Below, piece after piece: positions 44,501 through 53,337 of a stretch of DNA of 64,000 bases. Origin of the DNA: Tricholomella constricta (taxonomy: Eukaryota > Basidiomycota > Agaricomycetes > Agaricales > Lyophyllaceae). Each line of letters opens with the position of its first letter. Position 1 is the first letter of the stretch. The stretch covers positions 972,633 to 1,036,632 of the forward strand of contig JAACJP010000010.1 of the NCBI GenBank assembly GCA_013368375.1, written 5' to 3'. A program made the translations under genes and the position numbers. The notes under the pieces are model-generated. The model was not told where the DNA came from. It saw only the letters and a program-made list of their open reading frames with translations, and made no database searches.

Positions 44501-47087
44501 TGAAGATCATCTTCGAGTAGTGTTCGAACGATTACGCGAACAGTCCCTTTATTTGAAGTGGAAGAAATGCGAACTATATTCGGATCGCGTCGATTGCCTT
44601 GGTCATATAATCGACCAAGGAATTCACCCCGACGCCGATAAATTGGCACGGATTCGCGATTGGAGGATTCCACGGAATTACAACGATATACAGCGATTCG
44701 TTGGACTGGTTAATTATCTGGGTCAATTCCTCCCAGATATATCCGCGTACACTGGGCCACTAATGGCGATGACCGAGAATGGGTCGCCATTCTATTGGAG
44801 ACCAATTCATCAACGATGCTTTGAAATGATAAAGCATATATGTTGCACGACGCCAATTATTCGGCCTATTCAACCGAAGACAGACGAACCAATTTGGATT
44901 ATATGTGATGCCTCCAAGTCAGGCGTCGGTGCGATGTATGGTCAAGGACCTACATGGATCCAAGCTCAGCCGGCTGGATTCATGTCCAAAAAATTCACGA
45001 ATGCACAGCAGAATTACGCCGTGCATGAACTCGAAACCTTAGCTATCCTCGAAGCATTACTTAAGTGGGAGGATAAACTTGTGGGTTATAAAATCCACAT
45101 CATTACCGACCACAAAGCCCTCGAATTCTTTAAGACCCAGGTGAATTTATCACCTAGGCAGCGTTGATGGATGGAATACATGTCGTGATTTAACTTCGAC
45201 ATTACCTATGTGAAAGGCGAACTGAATAAAGTCGCCGACTGTCTATCGCGATATTTCGAGAGCGATAACCATCACGATCGTTACGACGTCCACGACTTCG
45301 TAGCTGCTGATGCTAGAATCGATCCTACTGGTGAAGATTTACCAGTACCACGATACCATGAAATCGTGGAAAAAGTAGTTGAAATTCGAGCGATGAAGGA
45401 CGTAGAAATACGTCGAAGCAAGCGTCTTCAAGAACGCCAGGAGGATCGAGATGTCGAAGCCCAGATAATGGAGGCTGCGGCACCAAGTATCGCATCCGGA
45501 CCATCATCACACCTTCAAAAAAGCCAGAGGCCAACCGAACGGGAACGTACGGTCGGAGATATGGTCCTCGGAAGGGACACAGTTGCCCCTCCCCCAGACA
45601 AAACGGATGAGAAGATCCGTAACGACGTTATCCTGGGATACCCAAAGGATAAACTATTTTCAGTGATTCTCACTAACCCAACGGACTTTCGTACGTTCAC
45701 TACAAAAGACAATCTGATTTGGACCACGAACACTATAAATGATAGCGTTCTATGCATACCGCGAGAACCCGAGATCATCACGTCAATTGTTGAGCAAGCC
45801 CATAAAACTATGGGCCATTTCGGTGCCGAACGGACTACTGAATATATTCGACGATGGTATTGGTGGCCATCACTAGCCACGACCGTTCGTACGTTTTGTA
45901 AAACGTGCGAGTATTGCCAACAGATCAAGACGTCAAATCAGAAACCGTTAGGGAAACTACATTCCCTGCCAGTACCCACTAAGCCTTGGGATTCTATCGG
46001 AATGGACTTTATCGGTCCATTTCCAGAATCAAAGGGATATAACTACCTATGGGTAGTAATTTGTCGTATGACGAGTATGGTGCATATGATACCCATACAT
46101 ACGACGATGACGGCAGCCCAATTATCATGGGTATACCTACGGGAGATCGTCAGGTTACATGGCCTGCCAAGCTCGATCGTAAGCGACCGAGATTCTAAGT
46201 TTACTTCGCGCTGGTGGCGCGAACTACATAAATTATTAGGAGCTAAGCTTCTAATGTCGACATCTTTCCATCCTCAGACGGATGGACAGACGGAGCGAGC
46301 CAATCGTAGTATTGGCCAGATATTTCGCGCCGTTGTAAGGCATGACCAAAAGGATTGGGTAGATCGTATACCCATGGCCGAGTTCGCGATAAATGCGAGC
46401 GTATCGGCTACCACCAAGTTCGCTCCATTTGAGCTGAATGGTGGATACATGCCATCCATGTTGAAAGAGATACGCTCAGACAGCGTAATACCAAAGGGAA
46501 TTCGGGAATACGCTGAACGCGCATTGCAGAACATAGCGGAGGCGCATGACGCTATAATCGAAATGCGCGTATTTCAAACGCGCGAGGCAAACAGGCGTCG
46601 ATCCACTGGTCCGGAAATAAAGGGGGGTGACTTGGTATATTTATCTACCAAGAACTTGAACCTTCCCAAGGGACGCGCCCGGAAATTATGTCCGAAATTC
46701 GTCGGGCCCTACAAAGTATTGAAGGCCATGCCAGACACGTCGAACTATACGCTGGAATTACCTACGGCGCTTATGGAGCGTCGAATACATCCAACATTTC
46801 ACATATCGCTGTTGCGCCCATACTACGCAACAAACGATGCAATGTTCCCTAATAGAACTCACCCGGAGCCCTATGATTTTGGGGCGCCGGACGATCACGA
46901 ATGGTTTGTCGAAGAGATTTTGGGCCATAGATGGACCCAAAATAATAAAGTGGAATACCAAGTTAGGTGGAGTCTAGGTGACACCACCTGGGAATCGCAC
47001 AACAATTGTAACAAGTTAGCGGCATTGGACCGCTACTTGGAATTGCAAGGGGTGGGCAGCGCATCGAGGTTGCCGCGACGAACCTAG
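41547..47087 (+). pseudogene. gag-pol: Element B gag-pol polyprotein, three in-frame TGA
   Basis: A single frame through Gag (EEWLSSLVVMLAV..., zinc knuckle CFNCGKLGHFAKDC near 42381), protease (TLWDSGSTTTG near 42820, IIGTPFM), RT (KKDGSLRTSLDARQRN, YLDD near 44458), RNase H (WIICDASKSGVGAMYGQG), integrase (HHCC with GHFGAERTTEYI and CEYCQQIK, core SDRDSKF and FHPQTDGQTERANRS) and chromodomain (EEILGHRWTQNNKVEYQVRW) at the C-terminus. In-frame TGA codons lie at 43188, 45165 and 45186. The last two fall in the conserved RQxRWMEYMSxFNF block where Arg is expected, so they fit CGA-to-TGA changes. Without them the element would make one Gag-Pol protein. This copy is probably not autonomous. Confidence 0.9.
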
Positions 47088-47212
47088 AATGTGGCGCGGT
47101 CATGTGATCACGGCGATCAGAAAAATTACATAACCATCAAAAGTTATGACAGAAGGTTAAATATGTTTTGGCGCTAGGACGCGCAACCAAATTTTCAACC
47201 AACAACCACAAC

Positions 47213-50176
47213 ATGTACCCAACCGCAGGAGCAAATTCAAGCAACGACGCGACTCGGGGCGGCGACAGCCGCACCGACTATCAAAATATGGCCTCGGGAT
47301 CGAGTCAAAAAGGGGAGGAGGTGCAGGGACGCGCGGAAAGCGCGCCCCCGCCCCCAACCTATATGGGCGTGCAGCCCCAAACATTTCAATACCCATCGGT
47401 TGGCCACATGAGCCAACTGCCCCACCAGGGGCAACCGCCCCATCAGGGGCAACAACTATACCCTATGGTTGGCCACATGAGCCAACCGCCCCAGCAGGGG
47501 CAACAACCACAGACGGGTGGGTTCTACCCACCGTCGATGGCATATCAACATATGCCATCAATGCAGAGCTTCATGGGGTACCCACCACCGACGTGGTACC
47601 CCCAAATGCCCGCCCCAATCGTACCGCAAAATACGCGGTACAACGAGTCAGAGAAAATGGAGGTGGACGACCAAAGTCGTCAAAAAACACCTACTCCACC
47701 GGCGCAAGTGGCGCGCAGCGAACCGGCGCGGCAATATGTCGCGCCATATGCAGACGAACAAAGAGGTTCGTTTGCGTCGAGTTCGCGGAGGCCGGCAGAC
47801 GATCACGCAGCGTCGTCTGCGTCAAGTTCGAGGAGACCATTCGCAGACGATGGTCTCCTTTCGTCTATCTTGGACCGATTGGAAGACGCGGGTATTCACC
47901 GCGAGTTTTGTGATTTCTTGGACGACGGGATGGCGCAGCTGGTTGTAACCCAGCTGCTTGATGTGTACGATGGAGTTCGCGCGGACTTGAGACGCGTGAA
48001 GGCGAGAGAGTCGGCCATGGCTGAGCAACTCAGCCTGGCAAAAAAGCGACCGGCAGTGGCGTCGCCAGATCGCGGGGAGGGACCATCGTCCCGACCCATG
48101 AAAAGACAGCAGACCGAGGTGCGGCGAGAAGAACGCACCTTATATGAACCCAGGCGTCAGGAACGACGCCCGGAACAAGAGTATCGGTGGTTCGACCGCC
48201 ATCCCGACCAGGAAGTGTGGCGTGATGAGCGCCCACTTGATTATGGTCCTCAACGAGAGGAGCGTCGCGAGGACCGAGGGACGCGCGAAGTGCGTCCCTT
48301 ACCAGCTCGAGAAGTCGAGCGAAGGGCGTCGACATCCGCGGTGCAGGCACCGCAACAGCAACAGATAGCGGGAGCATTACTCCCACTACCGACCCCGGGA
48401 GAAAGCCGGGTACGGAACCCGGAGAGAGGTTCCCAAAAGAAGGAACCTGTTGGCAAGTATACCTTGCCGGCACCATCCCCTGCACCACCCACTACGATGG
48501 TGCAGCCCCCATCGCCTCCGCCAAAGGGCAAAGGCAAACAAAAGGCGTCTGACCCGTACGCCGAATTTATGGACGAGTCGGACTACGGCGAGTCCTCCGA
48601 CGACGAGAAACCCGTCAGCAAGAAGAAGGCTGCCGGGCAGAAGCAGCATCGCGAGAATATGGCTCGCAAAGCTGAGAAGGAGGTGCCGGGACGGATCCCT
48701 GAAGAGCTTGGGGTGGTCTTTATCAACGGCCGCCACGAGCGGGACAACCGCTTCTGGGATATGGTGTCGCGGACGGTATATGTGTCGTCCGCCCAGAATC
48801 GTGCCTTTGCGCTAGGCACAGCAGCTCGCGTCTCAGAGAGCGAGCTAGGGACGGGACAAAACTCCCGTCCCTCAGATGGACGGCTGTATGCCGTCGCACC
48901 ACGTGGGTTCCCAATGAACCCCCGTGAAGTTGATCAGCTCTATGAGCTGATCAATAACCGACGCCATGGGGTGAGGGATGAAGAGCGGGCCGAGGCCTTT
49001 ATGCTCTTCAGAGAATTCCGTCGGATCACCCTATCGGTCGCGCCTCACTTGCGCGACCGAGCCATGGCTCGTGCAGCCATGGACGAATTCCGAAGCGTCT
49101 CACGACCGTTCAGTGAACGGTCACCCATCTGGAATGCCCCGGTCATTAGACGGCCGGGTAAAGCATTCGAATATCGGCATGACAAGCCGACACGAGGAGC
49201 TGGTCTCCCCCAACCCGGCCCAGCTCATGCATTGGATGTCGAACATTGGTGTCGACATATGATTCACCATGGGCGTATTGGTTCTAAGAACCAATATGGA
49301 GGTATCGTAATGGACTACCGGTTCCGCGTTCATCGTCGCGGGACCTGGGGCTACTTACTGGCGAACATATTGTCGCCAGTAACTCATAGTATGCGGGCAT
49401 GGTTTATGCGAATTTTCGCAACCATCACCGCACGGCCATACTTCTATGCAGAAGCGGTGGCGGCCCATAACGAGGCCAACCCTGATCGGCCGTTCACGCC
49501 GATTACCGGACCCGAGGTTATTATCCCTCGGATCCAACCTACCGCTCCCGAAGGGTGGCTGACGGAACAAGATGTCCTACAACACCTTATTAACTGTGGT
49601 ATTCCAATTAGTTGGATAAACCACAGTTATACTTATGGTCTACACTATTTAGACCATAACTACTCTACTGCAGGTCCTCATAAGGACCTGTTCCACAATG
49701 TTGACGACGATCGCGTTCGTCGACTCGATCAATTGGGCGTGCCACCCGCCATTCCGGAATGGGACGGGTGGTACCATCCCACCACCGACGACATCACGCG
49801 CATTCAAACGTTAATGCGCTTGGAGTTTCAGAACGAGGGGCTGGATTGTTTATCCAGCGTGGAATGGATGTTTGTGGGTGAAGACCCACATTTCCGAGAA
49901 CTCCGTGTTCGGAGAGGGGAGTTTCCCCCTCCGGACCTGCACACTCCCGCTCCATCGGGATCGACGTCTACCAACGTCGAAATGGCGGACCCGGCGGCAC
50001 TCACACCTGCCCCCGCGACACCTTCCACAGTCGTGGCAGCTCCAATAGGAGCTACCGAAACCCAAGTGGACCCCGTGTCGGCCCTCACAGGGCCTCTATC
50101 ACTGGCAGTGATTACCACTAGCCAGGGTCCGGCGGAATCCAACCCCACCGACCCCGACACAGTGATGGAGTCATAG
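47213..50176 (+). CDS. Element B ORF3: large accessory protein of unknown function
   Basis: About 987 residues, intact, in sense orientation between pol and the 3' LTR. ATG 47213 chosen as first in frame (MYPTAGANSSN). N-terminal about 150 residues are Pro/Gln-rich with a duplicated GHMSQ(L/P)P(H/Q)QGQ unit. A middle region has Arg/Glu-rich helices (REERTLYEPRRQERRPEQEYRW) and a Lys/acidic stretch with KKKAAGQKQHRENMARKAEKE. The C-terminal half (about residues 480-900, for example PEELGVVFINGRHERDNRFWDMV, YAVAPRGFPMNPREVDQLYELINNRRHG and HRRGTWGYLLANILSPVTHSMRAWFMRI) looks folded and is shared with element C. No retroviral or envelope motif, signal peptide or clear membrane segment was recognised. 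Position equals that of env in retroviruses, but homology is not implied. Confidence 0.8.
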   Translation: MYPTAGANSSNDATRGGDSRTDYQNMASGSSQKGEEVQGRAESAPPPPTYMGVQPQTFQYPSVGHMSQLPHQGQPPHQGQQLYPMVGHMSQPPQQGQQPQTGGFYPPSMAYQHMPSMQSFMGYPPPTWYPQMPAPIVPQNTRYNESEKMEVDDQSRQKTPTPPAQVARSEPARQYVAPYADEQRGSFASSSRRPADDHAASSASSSRRPFADDGLLSSILDRLEDAGIHREFCDFLDDGMAQLVVTQLLDVYDGVRADLRRVKARESAMAEQLSLAKKRPAVASPDRGEGPSSRPMKRQQTEVRREERTLYEPRRQERRPEQEYRWFDRHPDQEVWRDERPLDYGPQREERREDRGTREVRPLPAREVERRASTSAVQAPQQQQIAGALLPLPTPGESRVRNPERGSQKKEPVGKYTLPAPSPAPPTTMVQPPSPPPKGKGKQKASDPYAEFMDESDYGESSDDEKPVSKKKAAGQKQHRENMARKAEKEVPGRIPEELGVVFINGRHERDNRFWDMVSRTVYVSSAQNRAFALGTAARVSESELGTGQNSRPSDGRLYAVAPRGFPMNPREVDQLYELINNRRHGVRDEERAEAFMLFREFRRITLSVAPHLRDRAMARAAMDEFRSVSRPFSERSPIWNAPVIRRPGKAFEYRHDKPTRGAGLPQPGPAHALDVEHWCRHMIHHGRIGSKNQYGGIVMDYRFRVHRRGTWGYLLANILSPVTHSMRAWFMRIFATITARPYFYAEAVAAHNEANPDRPFTPITGPEVIIPRIQPTAPEGWLTEQDVLQHLINCGIPISWINHSYTYGLHYLDHNYSTAGPHKDLFHNVDDDRVRRLDQLGVPPAIPEWDGWYHPTTDDITRIQTLMRLEFQNEGLDCLSSVEWMFVGEDPHFRELRVRRGEFPPPDLHTPAPSGSTSTNVEMADPAALTPAPATPSTVVAAPIGATETQVDPVSALTGPLSLAVITTSQGPAESNPTDPDTVMES

Positions 50177-50541
50177 GTCGGGGAGACAACTTAATCCCCC
50201 CGTCAACGAACCGACCTCGACACGCAGGAGGTATCGTCGGGACGACCGCCATTGTCAGGTGTAGACCACCTTACTCCCGAGGAGCAAACCGCAGGTCGCG
50301 TACTCAAATATACGCAACACCGGATGTCCTCAATCCCAGGCCACCTCGAGCGGCACTTGGAGGCCGTGTAGTGGAACTATTGTCTCCACTATGTATTCGG
50401 TCATGAATACGTGCCAGTAATACGTATTTCTTTGCAGGCGATATTGGGTGTAGGTCGCCGGGACCTACACCCTCCCTCTGGCCTTAATTTTATTATTACT
50501 TATTGCATTACTCCCTGGTGAAGATCGCTACTAGCGATCTT

Positions 50542-50550
50542 AAAGGGGGG
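50542..50550 (+). promoter_or_regulatory. Element B polypurine tract
   Basis: AAAGGGGGG, two bases before the TG of the 3' LTR; a GATCGC/GCGATC hairpin lies directly upstream. Confidence 0.7.
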
Positions 50551-50552
50551 TA

Positions 50553-50773
50553 TGTAAGGGCGCTTACTATCTTATCGACTAATCTGATCTAATTGTATCT
50601 TATCGACACGATTATGCTATTGTTTGGCAACACCTTCCGGTGTTGCCTATTTAATCCTTTACATTACATAATTAAATAGTAGACCTTGTACACCTATACG
50701 TAGCAATCGACAGACTTGTCAAGCTTACGTCTAGCGTGCACAGCAAGGTCCCCAATCTTGTAACTCCGTTACA
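50553..50773 (+). repeat. 3' LTR of element B
   Basis: 221 bases; differs from the 5' LTR at about three positions (two are C/T in CpG context). Followed by the CTTGC target duplication at 50774-50778. Confidence 0.95.
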
Positions 50774-50778
50774 CTTGC

Positions 50779-52557
50779 ATACCGCGTCGATTTCTAGACT
50801 CCTGTACAAACAGCATATCACCAAGTACACAACATCGTATATGTGACCTATAAGGATAACGTACGCTCAAGCGCATTTACCCGCTCCTCGGTGCTTTCAA
50901 TTTTTCCTCTCATTTCACGTGCCTGATGCACAGACCACCCCATACCTATAAAAGCCCGGCGCTAACATCGTTGTTTCCTCAGAACATACTCATCAGGATC
51001 TATTTTATAGAAACTGACCGAGTCTCGCATTTTTACAAATGCCGCATCCTTCATATCCACTCGATGACCTTTGCGCCAACTCGTTATACCGAGAACATTG
51101 TCCCGCTGCGTGCGGGGCCTCGAGGACGTTTGGCTTGACCTTTCGACGTGCTTGAAAGAGCTGTCGGGGGACTTGCCAGCGAGTTGAGCGTTTGTCTGAT
51201 GGATTCCCTGTCTGCGCATTGTAGAGATGTGGCATACACATACCGTCACTTAGGTAGCATATCCAGGCAATGAAACGTATTCCGCCTCCATTCATATTGT
51301 GATTGTAAAATTACAGCAGGAAATTTAATTGTTTAAAGAAAAGAGGAGATGCTGTCGCCAATGTCAGGCGAGTTATTTTCCAAAATTGCGAGCAGGGCTA
51401 CTTTAGCGCTGAGAAGGACAGTACCAGCCTAGGTACGTATATAATCAGCGTTCAGAATGTATAGAATATATGAGAGCATATATGAATACTTGGATGCCGT
51501 GTTTTACTGGCTGCATACTTCACGGTAATGTCAGGATTTTGACCAAATTTTGACGGTGTTGGTGGAGGCGGGGTCACGAGTCCGAATCCCGCCTCCGAGC
51601 CGGCCTCTCAATTTCAACCTACTCCACCATAACTATGTGGACTCCTTGATTTGTCGTCCACTGCTCCGTAGTCATCTATCATTGACAATACACGTATTGC
51701 TGTGGCAGTCGTTCCATCAGGCATCTCTCCTTCCGCGCATGTGCCCGTTTCCACGCAGAATACCTCTCGCTGCGCAGTGTCACAGTCACTACTACGTTAT
51801 GTCTCACCTACTTACTTACGCGTTATTTTACGATACACTTTTTCCTTAGTTCAATCAACACATTCATAGCTGCTACGCTTCGTCCCTCGTCCTAAGTCTA
51901 TTGTCTCAACCTTGACCGTAACACTGCGGGCATTGGCCGATATGCCCGTCGGATATAAGTAGAATATGTAATGAATTTATTTATAATACGCCCGAAAAAT
52001 GATCGACGAGCAAAGGGTGGGATTATTTACAATATATTCTATAATATGCCCACATCAAAATCGGCGCCGATATCACGGAGAAATTAGAGATAGGATCACC
52101 GTTTGTTCGCCGGCGAAATCTGGAACGTATTTGGAATATCATCACCGTTGATCCGGTGAGCATATGGCGAGCATGTGATGAAAATGATCGATAGGTTTAT
52201 TTGGAATACCAACGATCTATCGGCACGAGATTGATCGTGAGTTTGTTTCCAATATCCTCGACATATGATCGACGATTTTGTTGCGATCATATTGTGTGAC
52301 ATCACGCGCCCGTAAGCGCCACACTCGACGACGCGAACGAGATAGTGCAGCGGTATGATAGGTAATATAGATACAATATAAGCACATTTATACTACATAG
52401 CAAGCACGACGATCAAGAAGGAAAGCGAGACGCAACAAGGTTGCGCAGATACGGTCCAAGAAAACCCAAAAAAAATCAAAGTTTGCGCTGTAGTGCCTTA
52501 AGTCAGATCAGAAACTGAAGCTTCAGAAAGTCGTACGCACCGTCGAAGGTCGGTCCA
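50779..52557. other. AT-rich intergenic stretch
   Basis: No gene recognised in about 1.8 kb. It is AT-richer than the rest, with recurring tttggaata-like words near 52120-52250. A hairpin with 9-base arms (GGAGGCGGG / CCCGCCTCC) lies near 51565-51600. Confidence 0.4.
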
Positions 52558-52713
52558 TCAGTTGTCGCGGGGTACATGAGATGCTCCTGCAACGGGGTCA
52601 CAATCCTTCATGACGACATCAGCGTCGAGGCCGAATGGCAGCGCGGGAGCGCTGACGACGACGGGCGGCGTTGGGTCAACGTCCATCGCGTTTTCGTCCA
52701 GCACGGTGGTCGC
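52558..52713 (-). pseudogene. Host ORF piece on the far side of the element D insertion
   Basis: The minus-strand frame TTVLDENAMDVDPTPPVVV... ends at 52558. After removing element D and one GTCGC copy it joins in frame with a stretch reading LMKPPDA from 59081 onward. Pro/Val-rich, no domain recognised; a split gene is inferred. Confidence 0.35.
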
Positions 52714-53210
52714 TGTTAGGGGAACACCTGTTTGGTGATCACGTGACCATCCGATTCCTCGGACGAGCACGTGACCAACCGCTCCTCAGATGATCGCGAT
52801 CCCGACCCCGACGCTCCGCCCCAAGCATCGGTGTACATACTTATAACTTCCTGTCGTTACTTCCCCTTCCAGCGCGCGCCCGATCCCGACTCCCGACATC
52901 CCGACGTCGGTCACCCGACCTCGTGCGCCTGCACCCTGAGCCACGAGGATCGGACAGCGTCGGGAACGTGTACATACACGCGCCGCTGCCCATCCGTTAT
53001 CATTTACGTACCATACACCCCAGAGAGCCGGCCCTCAAGTAGTTACTCGTATATAGTCATCCTCCTGACATGGGGGAATCCTTTACTCTATTCTCATTGG
53101 ATTCCCCTCTGCCAGGTAGGTCTACTTACGTTCTCTCTAATCGTACATAATATAACATTGGATTCCCCTCTGCCAGCACGACTAAGCTCTGCGCTGAGGT
53201 CGCCCTAACA
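52714..53210 (+). repeat. 5' LTR of element D
   Basis: TGTTAGGGGAACACC...CGCCCTAACA. Contains TATATAG at 53050-53056 and a 21-base direct repeat (53095-53115 and 53156-53176). The 145-codon open frame inside it also occurs in the 3' LTR and is not taken as a gene. Confidence 0.96.
53050..53094 (+). promoter_or_regulatory. Element D TATA box and probable transcript start
   Basis: TATATAG at 53050-53056, then TTACTCTATTCT at 53083-53094. The latter is perfectly complementary to the site just after the LTR, which in a self-priming element marks the 5' end of the RNA; the 33-base spacing from the TATA box agrees. Confidence 0.65.
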
Positions 53211-53212
53211 GC

Positions 53213-53224
53213 AGAATAGAGTAA
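53213..53224 (+). promoter_or_regulatory. Element D primer binding site (self-priming type)
   Basis: AGAATAGAGTAA starts two bases after the 5' LTR, where the minus-strand primer site is expected. It does not look like a tRNA 3' end complement (no TGG start) but is the exact reverse complement of 53083-53094 in the LTR, as in Tf1-type elements that fold back the 5' end of their own RNA. Confidence 0.7.
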
Positions 53225-53337
53225 CTCTAGAAACCCGACGAAGCCGACCGATCCGCTTCCGCGCCGAAACACGCGTCTGCTACACGCGACCGTCCAACGC
53301 GCGCTCGCTCCGATCGCCCGCCCAGTCCCGTTTCGAG

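Larger units (their letters stand above)
39776..50773 (+). mobile_element. Element B: full-length 11 kb chromovirus with an extra 3' ORF
   Basis: Bounded by 221-base LTRs and a perfect 5-base target duplication CTTGC (39771-39775 and 50774-50778). Contents: ORF1 (40105-41550), gag-protease-RT-RNase H-integrase-chromodomain ORF2 (41547-47087) and a large ORF3 (47213-50176). The two LTRs differ at about three positions, so insertion was fairly recent, yet ORF1 and ORF2 are interrupted by four TGA codons. The whole length is unusually rich in short perfect inverted repeats. Element C at 8755-11245 is a relative. Confidence 0.95.
39776..50773. repeat. Dense short inverted repeats along element B
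   Basis: Perfect arms of about 6-11 bases with loops of about 2-15 bases recur through LTR, coding and untranslated parts. Examples (left arm / right arm): 40150-40160/40164-40174, 40216-40225/40229-40238, 40320-40328/40334-40342, 45891-45897/45900-45906, 48847-48855/48864-48872, 48932-48939/48945-48952, 49104-49111/49115-49122, 49634-49641/49651-49658, 49671-49678/49683-49690, 50446-50456/50462-50472 and 50521-50528/50534-50541. Many more of 6-8 bases lie between them. Elements A and D do not show this on reading. Confidence 0.85.

Noticed and set aside
47168..47212. Upstream extension of ORF3
   Set aside because: It would need a TTG start; the first ATG in frame is at 47213.
51550..51612. 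tRNA-like 3' part (gagtccgaatcccgcc)
   Set aside because: A B-box-like word and a strong stem are present, but no matching acceptor, D or anticodon arms upstream and the loop is too long; kept only as a hairpin.
52771..53208. 145-codon ORF in the element D LTR, repeated at 58641-59078
   Set aside because: Repeated only because the LTR is repeated; no domain, and it overlaps promoter and primer signals.
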